Source: Myxococcales bacterium
GTDB lineage: Bacteria; Myxococcota_A; Bradymonadia; UBA7976; UBA1532
Assembly: GCA_020633435.1 (NCBI GenBank)
Contig: JACKDP010000002.1
Span: forward strand, 820,001-884,000
DNA length: 64,000 nt
Direction of reading: 5' to 3'
The first letter of the stretch is position 1, and each line of letters begins with the position of its first letter. The translations under genes were made by a program, and so were the position numbers. Positions 52,113 through 62,893 of the stretch are shown here, piece after piece. The notes under the pieces are model-generated. The model was not told the origin of the DNA. It saw only the letters and a program-made list of their open reading frames with translations, and searched no databases.

Positions 52113-55100
52113 GGCTCCGGCAACAGGCGCGCGATGCCGTCGTCGCTGCGCGCCCAGATCTGGCCATCCTCGGCCACGTTGAGCTCGTACACCGCCACCC
52201 CCGGCAGCCCGTCCACGAAGCCGATGGCCCGGAAGCTGCCGTCCGGGCCCCCCACGGCGAGGCCGGCGTTGGTGCCGGCGTACACCTGATCGCCCACCAG
52301 GGCGATGGCGTTGATGCCGTTCACGGGCAGGCCGTTCCCGCCGTTGAACTCGCTGATGCTCCCATCGGTGCCCCGGCGGAAGAGGCCGTCGCCGGTGCCG
52401 ATCCACAGGGTGCCGTCGGCCGCCACCGCGAGGGCGCGCACGTCGACGCTCGGCAACACGTCGGCGCCCAGCGTCGTCCAGCTGCCGTTGGCCCGGATGC
52501 CCACGCCCGCCGAGGTGCCGGCGTACAGGGCGCCGTCGGCCCCGGCGCGCACCACCCGCACGTCGTCGGCGGGCAGCCCGCCGCTCGTGCCGGCCACGTT
52601 GAACACGTTGGTCGCGCCCGTGCCCAGGTTGATCTCGATGACGCCGGCGTCCGTCGCCACCCAGGCCACCAGCTCCTCGGGCGTGGCCACGCCCCGGACG
52701 GCCACCCCGCGCAGCTGCGGGAAGTTGTCCTCGCGGATGATCCGCCACTGGTTCTCGTCGATGCGGCGCGCCACGCCGACGCCCTCGAGCGCGCACCAGA
52801 GGGTGCCCACCGGCGGCCGGGAGCACTCCAGGATGCGCGAGTCGAAGGCCTCGGGCAGGAAGAGCGGCGTGGCCTGGCCATCCGCGCCGATGACGAGGGC
52901 CTCGGGCCGCCCGTCCACATAGGCGCTGAACAGGGGCCGCCCCTCGGGGCCGGCGCTCAGGGCCGCGCCCACGCCGTCGCCCGGGATGCCCAGGCCGGTG
53001 AGATCCCGCTGGACCACGTGCTGGCCGTCGAGCACCACGAACGCCCCCGGCTCCTGCACATCGCCGCAGAAGCTGAAGAACGTCTCGTTGCCGGTGCGCT
53101 CGATGTTGACGCCGCCGTTGCCACCGGTGAGCGGAAGCCCAGCGTTTTCAGGCACATACATCGTGATGGCCTCCGGCGTCTCGGCCGGCGCGTCGGCCTC
53201 GCGGCGCACCAGGGTGCCGTAGGGCTGCTGGCGCCCGGAGGCCGTCAGCATCCACACATAGGTGCCGTCGTAGGCGACCGCCCGCACGAAGTCGGTGGCC
53301 GCCGCCTGGGGCAGGCCGCCGTTGGCCCGGCGCAGCGTCGTCCACAGGCCGTCGCCGCCGCGCGCCGCCAGCCCGCGGGAGGTGCCCGCGAAGACGCGCC
53401 CGCGGCTGGCCACCACGTCGGTGACGTCGTTGGCCGGCAGGCGCCCGCCGTTGGTGGTCACCGGGGTGCCGAAGGCGTTGCTCTGCTCGACGAAGTTCGT
53501 CAGGCCCAGGTTGGTGGCGGCCCAGAGGATCTCGCCGTCGTGGGCGAGGGCGCGCACCTCGTCGCTGAGGAACGAGTTGCCGGCGTCCGCCACGGTGTAG
53601 ACCGTCCAGCCGCCGCCGCCGTTGTCGGTGCGGGCCAGGCCGCCGCCCAGCGTGCTCAGCCAGATCTGGGCGCCCACGCCCTGCACCATGTCGGTGACGG
53701 GGGCGAGGGGCAGGCCCTGGGCCTGGGTGATCTGGCGGTCGGGGATGCCCTCCAGCGTGAAGACGCCGACGCCGCCATCGGTGCCCACCCAGACCTCGTT
53801 GCCGAAGCGGCGGATGACGTTCACCCGGCGGCCGGGCAGGGCGCCGTCGCCCACGGCCATGTAGGCGCCGTCGGCGCCCTGGAAGTACAGGCCGGCGTCG
53901 GTGCCGATCCAGAGGCGATCGCCGAAGCGGGTCGACGTCGTGATGCAGGTCGAGGGCAGCCCCTCACCCGCGAAGGGGGCGAAGTAGCCGTCCAGGGCGA
54001 TGACGCCGCCCGCGGTGCCGAGCCAGCGGGGCCCGTCGGGCCGCCCGGCCGCCCCGCGCACATCCGGCGAGGGCAGCAGGGCCGCGCCCGCGGCGTACAG
54101 CCGCCCGGCCCCGTCGATGCGCCGCACGCCCGCGTCGGTGGCCAGGTAGCTGCCGTCGCCGGCGGGGCTGAGATCCCGCGCCTCGAAGCCGCTGTAGCTG
54201 GCGATCACCCCGTCGTCGGCCCCCACGCGGATGGCCCCGCGCTCGGCCAGCAGCCAGGCGCCGTCCTCGGCGGGCGCGATGGCCAGGAAGCCGCCGACGT
54301 CGGGCAGCCCGTTGAGCGTCCGCTCCACGGCCCCGCCCGTCACGCGCACCACGCCCGCGGAGGTGGCCGCCCAGACGCGCCCCAGGCCATCCGCCAGAAG
54401 GCCGCGCACGTCCTGGGAGGGCAGCCCCTCGACCACGAGCGTCCAGCCCTGGGCGTTCAGGCGGTTGAGGCCGCGATCGCTCGCCACCCACACCGTCCCC
54501 TGCCCGTCCACCGCCACGTCCCGCAGCTCGCCCTGGGGCCCGCCGCCGGGATCGCCGGCCCGCATGCTGAACACGAAGCCGTCCGGGCGCACGAGGACGA
54601 CGCCGCGATCCGTCGCCATCCACTGCCGGCCGTCGGCGTCCACCCGCACGGAGCGCACGCGGTTGCCCGCCAGGCCCTCGGCGGAGGTCATCCGCTCGAT
54701 CTGCTCGCCGGCGATGCTCAGCAGGCCGCCGCTCGTGCCCACCAGCACCTCGCCGCCGGCCAGCCGCACGGCGTGGGCATCGCGGACGTAGGTCACCGAG
54801 GCGAAGCGCGAGACGCAGGGGGCGATGGCCTGATCGGGGTTGGCCAGGTAGGGGCAGGTGTCCTGGTCGTCGGCCACGCCGTCGCCGTCGCGGTCGCCGG
54901 CGCACGCGTCGCCCTGATCGGGGTTCGCGGTGCCCGGGCAGGTGTCCTGCCAGTCGGGCACCCCGTCGCCGTCGTCGTCGGGATCGCAGGCGTCGCCGAT
55001 GCCGTCCGCGTCCGCGTCGTTGCCGACGCGGTCGGCCTGCAGCGGGCAGGTGTCCAGGCCGTCGTCCACGCCGTCGCCGTCGGAGTCGCGGCGCAGCGGA

Positions 55101-55570
55101 TCGGTGCCCTTGGCAGCCTCGGCCGCCGCGTCCAGCCCGTCACCGTCGGGATCGGTGTCGCAGGCGTCGCCCTGGCCGTCGCGATCCAGATCGAACTGGT
55201 CGGGGTTGGCGAGGCCCGGGCAGTTGTCCTGCGCGTCCTCCACCCCGTCGCCGTCCAGATCGGTGTCGCAGGCGTCGCCGACGCCGTCCATGTCGCCGTC
55301 GGCCTGGTCGGCGTTGGGCACGGCGGGGCAGTTGTCGGCCGCGTCGGGCACGCCGTCGCCGTCGCCGTCCGGGCCGCCCATGTCCGGCGGCACCTCCGCC
55401 ATGTCCCGGGGCACGAAGACGTCGCCCTCGGGGCCCATGTCGGCGGGCGGCGGGCCCATCTCGACGAACCGCGCCGGCGGCGTCGTGTTGCTCTGGAACT
55501 CGTCGAAGTTGAGCGTGCAGCCACCCAGCGCGAGGGCAGTCGGTGCGGCGATCATCAACCAGCGGACCAT
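52109..55570 (-). CDS. Lipoprotein with thrombospondin-3 calcium repeats and a two-component-regulator-type propeller
   Basis: 1153 residues from ATG 55570 (GGGGAGG upstream). The lipoprotein signal ends ALALGGCTLN. Residues ~70-240 hold seven TSP3-type Asp-rich repeats (DGDGDGVPDAADNCPAVPNA, DADADGIGDACDPDDDGDGV), which bind calcium in eukaryotic relatives. From residue ~255 to the end come many ~40-residue propeller units (DGRQWMATDRGVVLVRPDG, LGRVWAATSAGVVRV, DGTLWIGTGDGLFRRG), matching the Reg_prop (two-component regulator propeller) pattern; at least two propellers are implied. It could be an outer-surface sensor or adhesin acting with the kinase whose gene overlaps its stop. No kinase domain in this protein. 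Confidence 0.9.
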   Translation of the reverse strand: MVRWLMIAAPTALALGGCTLNFDEFQSNTTPPARFVEMGPPPADMGPEGDVFVPRDMAEVPPDMGGPDGDGDGVPDAADNCPAVPNADQADGDMDGVGDACDTDLDGDGVEDAQDNCPGLANPDQFDLDRDGQGDACDTDPDGDGLDAAAEAAKGTDPLRRDSDGDGVDDGLDTCPLQADRVGNDADADGIGDACDPDDDGDGVPDWQDTCPGTANPDQGDACAGDRDGDGVADDQDTCPYLANPDQAIAPCVSRFASVTYVRDAHAVRLAGGEVLVGTSGGLLSIAGEQIERMTSAEGLAGNRVRSVRVDADGRQWMATDRGVVLVRPDGFVFSMRAGDPGGGPQGELRDVAVDGQGTVWVASDRGLNRLNAQGWTLVVEGLPSQDVRGLLADGLGRVWAATSAGVVRVTGGAVERTLNGLPDVGGFLAIAPAEDGAWLLAERGAIRVGADDGVIASYSGFEARDLSPAGDGSYLATDAGVRRIDGAGRLYAAGAALLPSPDVRGAAGRPDGPRWLGTAGGVIALDGYFAPFAGEGLPSTCITTSTRFGDRLWIGTDAGLYFQGADGAYMAVGDGALPGRRVNVIRRFGNEVWVGTDGGVGVFTLEGIPDRQITQAQGLPLAPVTDMVQGVGAQIWLSTLGGGLARTDNGGGGWTVYTVADAGNSFLSDEVRALAHDGEILWAATNLGLTNFVEQSNAFGTPVTTNGGRLPANDVTDVVASRGRVFAGTSRGLAARGGDGLWTTLRRANGGLPQAAATDFVRAVAYDGTYVWMLTASGRQQPYGTLVRREADAPAETPEAITMYVPENAGLPLTGGNGGVNIERTGNETFFSFCGDVQEPGAFVVLDGQHVVQRDLTGLGIPGDGVGAALSAGPEGRPLFSAYVDGRPEALVIGADGQATPLFLPEAFDSRILECSRPPVGTLWCALEGVGVARRIDENQWRIIREDNFPQLRGVAVRGVATPEELVAWVATDAGVIEINLGTGATNVFNVAGTSGGLPADDVRVVRAGADGALYAGTSAGVGIRANGSWTTLGADVLPSVDVRALAVAADGTLWIGTGDGLFRRGTDGSISEFNGGNGLPVNGINAIALVGDQVYAGTNAGLAVGGPDGSFRAIGFVDGLPGVAVYELNVAEDGQIWARSDDGIARLLPEP

Positions 55571-55578
55571 CAAATCAT

Positions 55579-55595
55579 CCTCCCCCCGGAGGAGG
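55579..55595 (-). promoter_or_regulatory. Hairpin that would cover the ribosome-binding site of the propeller lipoprotein
   Basis: On the mRNA, CCTCC upstream can pair with the GGAGG Shine-Dalgarno of the gene starting at 55570, either in a tight 4-base loop or a 7-base loop. This could lower or regulate translation. Visible by inspection only. Confidence 0.3.
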
Positions 55596-55703
55596 TCCGG
55601 CGGGCCGCCCCGCCTGGCCTCGACCGCCAGAGTGCACCAGACTGCCCGGCCAGGGCCAACCGGCGGGCATCCCCGCCCCCGGCCCGCCCTGCACGCCGGT
55701 CGG

Positions 55704-56873
<1,170 letters not shown>

Positions 56874-56886
56874 TGACGACCCCTCT

Positions 56887-58362
56887 CTAGCCCTTGAGCT
56901 TGAACTCCAGCTCCACCATGCCGATGCGCAGGGTGTCGCCGTCCTTGAGAAACTGCTTCGTGATGCGCTGGCCGTTGACCAGCACGCCGTTGGTGCTGCC
57001 GTAGTCGGCCAGCTCGAAGCGGTTGTCCTGCACCTTGATGCCCGCGTGGCGCTTCGACACCGACGGATCGGGCACGATGAACTGGTTGCCATCGGCCGAG
57101 CCGATGTTGGTCAGCGAGTCCTTCAGGAAGAAGGTCAGGCCGTTCATGTCGCCGCCGCTCACCACCTTGAGGCGGCCCAGGTGGGGCAGCGCCTCGCAGT
57201 ACTGGCAGACCTTCCACTCGGCCGGGCGCACGTTGCCGCACTGCCGGCACTTGCCCATCTCGGGGCCCATGGCGCGCTGCTCGCGCGGCTTGCGCCGGCC
57301 CACGAGGCCGCCGATGAGCTTGATGATGAAGAACAGCAGGACGAGCCCGACCAGGCCCGCGCCCCCCACGATGACCCAGAACCAGATCTCGGACTTGGGC
57401 TCCGGCAGCTTCAGCATCCGGTCGTTGGTGGCGTAGTCGTTGCCGCTGAACTTCACCACGGCCTTGAGGCCGGTCAGCTTCGGCTCGAAGTCCAGCGTCT
57501 TGAAGAACACCACCTGCTGCCGGATGACCTCGTCCTCGGCGTGGCTGATGTACTGGTCCAGCTGGGGGATGTCCTCGGCCTCGCGGTAGGTGCCGCCGGT
57601 GCTCCGGGCCAGGCCCTTCAGGGCCTCCAGCGCGTCGTCGGCCAGGCTCTTGAGCCCCACCACGTTGATGCGGACGTTGAGGCGCTGGGCCTCGCTCACC
57701 GTCTTGTCGATGCGCTCGCGCACCACCCGCTTCTTCTGCAGGTCGCGGTCGACGCCGTCGCCAATCACCACGATGACGCGGTTGGGCCCGATGTCCTTGA
57801 AAGTCGAAGGGAAAAACGTGAGCGCCTTCTCGATGGCGTCGTACAAGGCGGGGATGCGCCCCTCGCCCTTCACGTCCTCGAACCACGTCGCCGTCTGGTT
57901 GTGGTCCACCGCGAAGCGCCCGCTGTCGAGCACGCTGTTGGCGTAGACCACCGCCGCCGAGCGGTCCTGGTTGGGGCGCAGCTTGCTCAGGAAGCGCTGC
58001 ACGCCCTCCTTCGAGGCCTTGAAGACGCCGTCCTCGACGCTCTGCTCGTCGCGGGCGAAGACGAAGACCACCGACACCCCGGCCCCGTCCGCCTTGCGCA
58101 GCTCCTGGACCTGGATCTCGCCCTGCTTGGGCTTGCCCTGGAAGAAGACCGTCCAGGCCTGGGGCTCGGTGACGGAGATGGCCTTGAAGAACTCGTCCAG
58201 GAACGAGGCGTAGAAGATGAACCGCCCCTCGGCGGCGCGCTCCACGTCCACCGCGTCGAGCCGCAGGGCCGTCGCGCCCTGCTGGACCCGCTCCTGGGCC
58301 AGCGCGGGCAGCGCGATCAGGGGCAGCGCGAGGGCGAGGCACAGATACCGGAGACGTCGCAT
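56887..58362 (-). CDS. Membrane VWA-domain protein with zinc ribbon and FHA domain
   Basis: 491 residues from ATG 58362 (GAGGA five bases upstream). Signal peptide, then a VWA-like domain outside the membrane (residues ~30-280: VSVVFVFARDEQSVEDG, RVIVVIGDGVDRDLQKKRVV) with a degenerate MIDAS (no D-x-S-x-S), a transmembrane helix (IWFWVIVGGAGLVGLVLLFF, near 335), and a cytoplasmic part: a zinc ribbon with two CxxC knuckles (CRQCG, CQYCE) and an FHA domain (NIGSADGNQFIVPDPSVSKR, then H and DYGSTNGVLVNG). FHA domains bind phospho-Thr, so the protein can couple an outer VWA module to kinase signalling. Neighbours include a soluble FHA protein and a kinase. Confidence 0.9.
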   Translation of the reverse strand: MRRLRYLCLALALPLIALPALAQERVQQGATALRLDAVDVERAAEGRFIFYASFLDEFFKAISVTEPQAWTVFFQGKPKQGEIQVQELRKADGAGVSVVFVFARDEQSVEDGVFKASKEGVQRFLSKLRPNQDRSAAVVYANSVLDSGRFAVDHNQTATWFEDVKGEGRIPALYDAIEKALTFFPSTFKDIGPNRVIVVIGDGVDRDLQKKRVVRERIDKTVSEAQRLNVRINVVGLKSLADDALEALKGLARSTGGTYREAEDIPQLDQYISHAEDEVIRQQVVFFKTLDFEPKLTGLKAVVKFSGNDYATNDRMLKLPEPKSEIWFWVIVGGAGLVGLVLLFFIIKLIGGLVGRRKPREQRAMGPEMGKCRQCGNVRPAEWKVCQYCEALPHLGRLKVVSGGDMNGLTFFLKDSLTNIGSADGNQFIVPDPSVSKRHAGIKVQDNRFELADYGSTNGVLVNGQRITKQFLKDGDTLRIGMVELEFKLKG

Positions 58363-58411
58363 CGAGATCCTCAGGTGGGCAGCAGGTGGGTGAGCCGACA
58401 GCCGGCGGCCG

Positions 58412-59158
58412 TCAGTAGAGGGCCTTGAAGCGGAACTCGGTCCGCCCGAGCCGGATCGTGTCATTGTCGATCAGCTCCTCTTTGGTCACCCGCTTCTCGT
58501 TGATGTAGCTGCCGTTGGTGGAGTCGGCGTCGATGAACTCGTAGCGCCCGTCCTCATAGCGGATGGTGGAGTGGCGGGACGACAGGTACTCGTCGGTGAT
58601 GACGATGTCGTTGTCCGCCGCCGCGCCCATGGTGTTCTTGCCCTCCATGATGCGGAAGTCCATCCCCTTCTGGGGCCCGTTGAGGGCGACGATCCACCCC
58701 ACGACCCCGCGGGAGGGCGCCTTCAGCGCCGCGATGTCGATGGCGACCGTGCGGTTGGAGCCCGCCGTCGCCTGCACCGGCCCCTGGGGGATGGGCCCGC
58801 CCTGCATGGCGCCCGGCTGCTGCCCCGGCGGCGCGGGCGGCGGCGGCGACGCCGCGAGCCCGGCCCCGCAGTAGGGGCAGTGGGGCCACGAGAGATCGAC
58901 CTCGTTGCCGCAGTTCGGACACCCCGGGGCCTGACCCGCTTCCTCGTCCTTGCCGCCGAAAGGCCACCAGCTCATACGCTTCTTCTTCTTCTGATCGCCG
59001 CCCGGAGGCGGCTTGCCATCCATGACCCGGTCGACCGCCTTGACGGCCTTGTTCATGGCACCCTGCGCCGTGCCGTCGATCTTGTTCTGGACGCCCCAGA
59101 TACGCTCGTTGATCCGGCCTTCAACGCGCCCCTTCAGCACATCTCGCGGATCGCGCAT
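58412..59158 (-). CDS. Cytoplasmic zinc-ribbon FHA protein
   Basis: 248 residues from ATG 59158. A basic, helical N-terminus (MRDPRDVLKGRVEGRINERI) is followed by a zinc ribbon (CPNCGNEVDLSWPHCPYCG), a Pro/Gly/Gln linker, and a C-terminal FHA domain (MGAAADNDIVITDEYLSSRH, then STIRYEDGRYEFIDADSTNG and SYINEKRV) holding the Arg/Ser-x-x-His and Thr-Asn-Gly phospho-Thr contacts. No membrane segment. It is first in the minus-strand run and lies 49 bases before the membrane VWA-FHA gene, with which it shares the zinc-ribbon plus FHA pairing. The linker contains Thr/Ser that could be kinase targets; not shown. Confidence 0.9.
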   Translation of the reverse strand: MRDPRDVLKGRVEGRINERIWGVQNKIDGTAQGAMNKAVKAVDRVMDGKPPPGGDQKKKKRMSWWPFGGKDEEAGQAPGCPNCGNEVDLSWPHCPYCGAGLAASPPPPAPPGQQPGAMQGGPIPQGPVQATAGSNRTVAIDIAALKAPSRGVVGWIVALNGPQKGMDFRIMEGKNTMGAAADNDIVITDEYLSSRHSTIRYEDGRYEFIDADSTNGSYINEKRVTKEELIDNDTIRLGRTEFRFKALY

Positions 59159-59334
59159 CGTAAAGACCGGTCCTTGGCCACGTTGACTGCCCCTACAATC
59201 TGCCACGGCGGGCCCGCCGGCTCAACAAAGGCGACACACGCGGCCCGCAACGCGCGCGGCCGCCCGCCGCCTCCCGGCCCCGGGTCGCCCACGAGGTTCT
59301 CCCTCTCGCCGGCGGTTCTGCTAGGATGCCATCC

Positions 59335-61296
59335 GTGAATCTACGCATGGCCATCGCTGCGTCCGCGCTGCTCGTGGGCTGCCTGCCCGAGCGGACGCCC
59401 CCGGGGGACCGGGGCTACTTCGCCGGGCCGCGCCGGGAGCGCCCCGCCACGCCCGTGACGGACGCGCCGACGCCTCCCGCGCCATCGCCCTGGACGCCCC
59501 CCGTGCTCCCCCGCACGCCGCCCACCGGCGGCGAGGCGCCGCCCCCGGTCTTCGACCCGACGCCGCCCCTGCCGGCCCCCTGGCCCGCCGACGTCTTCGA
59601 CGTCGTGGCCCCGCGCCTGGCCCGCATGGTGGTCGCCTCCGAGGACGCCGTGGGCCTCGCCCCCCAGCCCGACGGCCTGCTGGTGGTGGAGCGCCGCGGC
59701 GGCCTCTTCCGCGCCGACGCCTTCGGCCGGCTGCTGCCCGAGGTTACGCCGCTGCCCGATCCCGTCACCCGGACGTTCGCCCTGGGCGACGTGCTGGTGG
59801 CCTGCACCCCGCCGGCCGAGGAGGCCCGCTTCAGCGTCGACGGCGGCCGCTCGTGGGCCAGCCTCGATCTGCAGTGCGGCCAGGCGGGCCACCGCACCGT
59901 GGCCGGCCGCGGCCCCCTCACCTTCGCCCTGGCCGGCGAGCACCTGCGCGTGGGCCCCCTGCCCCGCGGGCGCGCCCGCTATGTGCCCGCCCCGGTCGAG
60001 GCCCCCGAGGCCCTCGGCGCCCTCGACGCCCAGGTCGTCGTCTTCGGCGCCCACGAGGTCGCCCGCTCCGAGGACGCCGGGGCCCACTTCGAGATCCGCC
60101 CCCGCCCCACGGCCCTGGCCGAGGTCCGCGACGTGCTCTTCGCGGGCAAGGGCACCGTCCTGGCGGCCGGCCGCGCCGCCCTCGACCGCCCGGCCGGCAG
60201 CGCCCTGCTGGTCAGCACCGACGCCGGCCGCTCCTGGCGCCCCGTGCCGCTGCCCCGCCGCCTCGACACCATCGCGGCGCTCGCGCTGCGGGGCGATGGC
60301 GCCATCCTCGCGGTCCCCGAGGACGCCAGCGACGGCGCGGTCGTGAGCCTGGACGGCGGCCGCACCTTCGAGGCCCTCCCGCCCGGCGTCCTGCTCGCCG
60401 GCGCCGCCGAGGGCGTGGGCCCGGCCCTCGTCGCCGGCAGCCCGCGGGGCCTCATCCAGCAGCTCGATGGCGCCGGCCCCGTGCTCGGCCTCGACCAGCC
60501 CCTGCACGCCGTCGCCTTCACCCACCCCCAGGTGGCCGTGGGCATCGGCCAGGGTGGCGGCCTGTACCGCAGCCGCGACGGCGGCCGCACCTGGCACGGC
60601 GAGCCCGCCTGGGCGGGCATCCCCTTCGGCGACGTCGCGAGCGTCGGCGGCCACACCGTGATGGTCGTGGGCGACGGCGTCCTCTGGCGCAGCGAAGACG
60701 CCGGCGAGCGCTTCGATCCCCGGCCCCTGCCCAGCTCCTGCCGCGCCCGCTGGGTCCGGTTCAGCGCCGCCGGCGACGGCCTCGTCGGCTGCCGGGACGG
60801 CGGCCTGCTGGCGAGCGACGACGCCGGCCGCACCTGGACGGAGGCCCCCGCCCCGCCGGCGGCCCTGCGCCCCGTCGTGTTCCTCGCCGACGGCACCCGC
60901 CTCGCCCTCACCGAGACGGGCCGCCTGGCGACCGACGCGGGGGACGGCTGGCGCCTCGATGACGCCCCCGTGGCCGCGCCGCTCGAGCTGCGCCCCCTGC
61001 GCGGCGGCGCCTCGCTGCTGGGCGCGGATGGCGCCGTCGCGGTGCGCCCCGCCGACCGCGCCGCCTGGCAGGCCCTCCACCGCCAGGGCGGCGGCCTGCG
61101 CGGCGTCCGGGCCCACCAGGTCCTCGCCGACGACGCCGTGCTGCTCCTCGACGCCGAGGGCCTCGTCGTGCAGACGGCCGACGCCCCGCCCCGCCGCCTC
61201 GCCACCACCCGCGGCGCCGACGCCTTCCAGCTCACGGGCGATGGCGGCGCCCTGATCCTGCAAGACACCGCAACGACTCTGTTTTTGCCGCGCTGA
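59335..61296 (+). CDS. Lipoprotein with BNR/Asp-box beta-propeller repeats
   Basis: About 653 residues. GTG 59335 is preferred (TAGGAT box seven bases upstream, AGGA overlapping it); ATG 59326 in frame is the alternative. The lipobox is ALLVGCLPE, then a long Pro/Thr linker. At least seven Asp-box units S-x-D-x-G-x-x-[WF] are visible (SVDGGRSWAS, SEDAGAHFEI, STDAGRSWRP, SLDGGRTFEA, SRDGGRTWHG, SEDAGERFDP, SDDAGRTWTE), as in sialidases and sortilin, giving one or two propellers. Catalytic sialidase Arg triads are not evident, so binding is likelier. It lies 7 bases before the histidine kinase start; the pair may form a sensing unit. Confidence 0.85.
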   Translation: MNLRMAIAASALLVGCLPERTPPGDRGYFAGPRRERPATPVTDAPTPPAPSPWTPPVLPRTPPTGGEAPPPVFDPTPPLPAPWPADVFDVVAPRLARMVVASEDAVGLAPQPDGLLVVERRGGLFRADAFGRLLPEVTPLPDPVTRTFALGDVLVACTPPAEEARFSVDGGRSWASLDLQCGQAGHRTVAGRGPLTFALAGEHLRVGPLPRGRARYVPAPVEAPEALGALDAQVVVFGAHEVARSEDAGAHFEIRPRPTALAEVRDVLFAGKGTVLAAGRAALDRPAGSALLVSTDAGRSWRPVPLPRRLDTIAALALRGDGAILAVPEDASDGAVVSLDGGRTFEALPPGVLLAGAAEGVGPALVAGSPRGLIQQLDGAGPVLGLDQPLHAVAFTHPQVAVGIGQGGGLYRSRDGGRTWHGEPAWAGIPFGDVASVGGHTVMVVGDGVLWRSEDAGERFDPRPLPSSCRARWVRFSAAGDGLVGCRDGGLLASDDAGRTWTEAPAPPAALRPVVFLADGTRLALTETGRLATDAGDGWRLDDAPVAAPLELRPLRGGASLLGADGAVAVRPADRAAWQALHRQGGGLRGVRAHQVLADDAVLLLDAEGLVVQTADAPPRRLATTRGADAFQLTGDGGALILQDTATTLFLPR

Positions 61297-61303
61297 CGGG
61301 GAC

Positions 61304-62893
61304 GTGGAGGACACCCCCGCCCACCCCGCGCGCATCCACTGGCTCATCCGGCTGCGCTGGCTGGCCCTGCTGGGCGTGAGCGTCGGCGCGGGCCTCGCCC
61401 AGACGGGCCTCGTGCCCGGCGTCAACGTCGAGGTCGTGGCCATCGCCGTCGTCCTCGGCGCCTGCACGAACCTATGGCTGTGGTGGCAGAGCCGCCGCCG
61501 CGACGCCGAGGCCCTGCACTTCGGGCAGGCGCTCCTCGACACGGGGGCCCTCAGCCTCATCCTCTGGGCCGCCGGCGGCGCCGACTGCCCCTTCATCAGC
61601 TTCTACGTCTTCCCCGTCCTGCTCGCCGCGCTGCTGGCCGGCCGGCGCGCGCTCTGGCCCACCGGCGCGGCCTCGGCCCTCGGCCTGGCCTTCCAGCTCG
61701 TCGTCGCCCACGTCCCGGCCCTGCAGGTCGGCCACTGGGACCCCCGGGCGCCCTGGGATCAGATCCTGACGGTCATCGCCGTCCTCTTCACCGTGGCCAT
61801 GGCCGCCTACTTCGCCGCCCGCCTCACCGACGCCCTCCGCCGCCAGATCCGCGCCCGCCAGGAGGCCGACACCATGCTGCGCCTCGCCTTCGACGGCCTG
61901 GAGGCTGGCCTGGAGGTCATCGAGCGCGGCCGCGTGGTGTGGCAGAACCCCATGGCCGAGGCCCTGCTCGGCCTGCGGCGCGGCGACGGCTGGCGCTGCC
62001 CGGGCAGCCATGGCGAGCCCGCCTGCCCCACGGCCGCCGATCTCGAGCGCAGCGACGGCGACCGCGGCCCCCTGCGGTGCCAGTTCACCCTCGCCGGGCC
62101 CACGGGCCTCGAGCACATCTGGGAGCTGCTGGCCTTCCCGCTGCCCCAGCCCGGCCGCCACATGGCCCTCTACGTCGACCGCACCACCGAGGTCCTCGAC
62201 CAGCGCCGCCTGGTCTTCACCGAGCGCCTCGCCAGCCTCGGCCGCACGGTCCAGGGCGTCGCCCACGAGCTCAACACCCCGCTGGCCACCATCCAGACGC
62301 TCGGCCGCGACGTCCTCGACGTGGTGCAGGGCCTGCCCCTGGCCGCCGACGTCCAGGCCGACCTCGAGGAGTCGGCCACGATGATCGTCGACGAGGTGCA
62401 GCGCTGCCGCCGCATCACCCACGCGCTGCTCGGCCGCGTCGAGACGCTCGACCCCCACCAGCACGGCGCCGCCTCCGTCCCGTTCGCCCTCGAGCGCGCC
62501 GTCGCGGTGGTCTTCACGCACGACCGCCGCCGCGTGATCATCGAGGGGGACGCCCACACCCCGGCCTACCCGCTCGACCTGCTCGTCCAGATCTTCGTGA
62601 ACTTGCTGCAGAATTCCCGCGACGCCGATCCGGGGGGCGAGGTCCGGGTGCAGGTCGCGGTGGACGCGGAGCGGGTCCGCGTCACCCTGCGCGACCACGG
62701 CCCGGGCCTCAGCGGCCCCTCGCTCACGCACCTGTTCGAGCCGTTCTTCACGACGAAGCCGCCGGGCAAGGGCACAGGCCTGGGCCTCTACACCTCGTAC
62801 ACGCTGGCGCGGTCGCTGGGCGCGGAGCTGGTGCTGGAGAACCACCCCGAGGGGGGCGTGGAGGCCCGGCTGGACCTGCCGGTGCCGACCTAG
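61304..62893 (+). CDS. Membrane sensor histidine kinase, RegB/PrrB-like
   Basis: 529 residues from GTG 61304. About six transmembrane segments in residues ~12-180 precede a short PAS-like domain (~195-300), the dimerisation helix with phospho-His321 (GVAHELNTPLATIQTLGRDV), and the ATPase domain (FVNLLQNSRDADPGG, DHGPGLSG, GKGTGLGLYTSYTLARSLGA). The TM segment has GGADCPF (residues 91-97), matching the quinone-binding GG-x-x-N-P-F box of RegB with Cys95 in place of Asn. RegB kinases sense redox state. No response regulator follows, so it is an orphan. Its stop shares CTAG with the converging enoyl-CoA hydratase stop. Confidence 0.88.
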   Translation: MEDTPAHPARIHWLIRLRWLALLGVSVGAGLAQTGLVPGVNVEVVAIAVVLGACTNLWLWWQSRRRDAEALHFGQALLDTGALSLILWAAGGADCPFISFYVFPVLLAALLAGRRALWPTGAASALGLAFQLVVAHVPALQVGHWDPRAPWDQILTVIAVLFTVAMAAYFAARLTDALRRQIRARQEADTMLRLAFDGLEAGLEVIERGRVVWQNPMAEALLGLRRGDGWRCPGSHGEPACPTAADLERSDGDRGPLRCQFTLAGPTGLEHIWELLAFPLPQPGRHMALYVDRTTEVLDQRRLVFTERLASLGRTVQGVAHELNTPLATIQTLGRDVLDVVQGLPLAADVQADLEESATMIVDEVQRCRRITHALLGRVETLDPHQHGAASVPFALERAVAVVFTHDRRRVIIEGDAHTPAYPLDLLVQIFVNLLQNSRDADPGGEVRVQVAVDAERVRVTLRDHGPGLSGPSLTHLFEPFFTTKPPGKGTGLGLYTSYTLARSLGAELVLENHPEGGVEARLDLPVPT

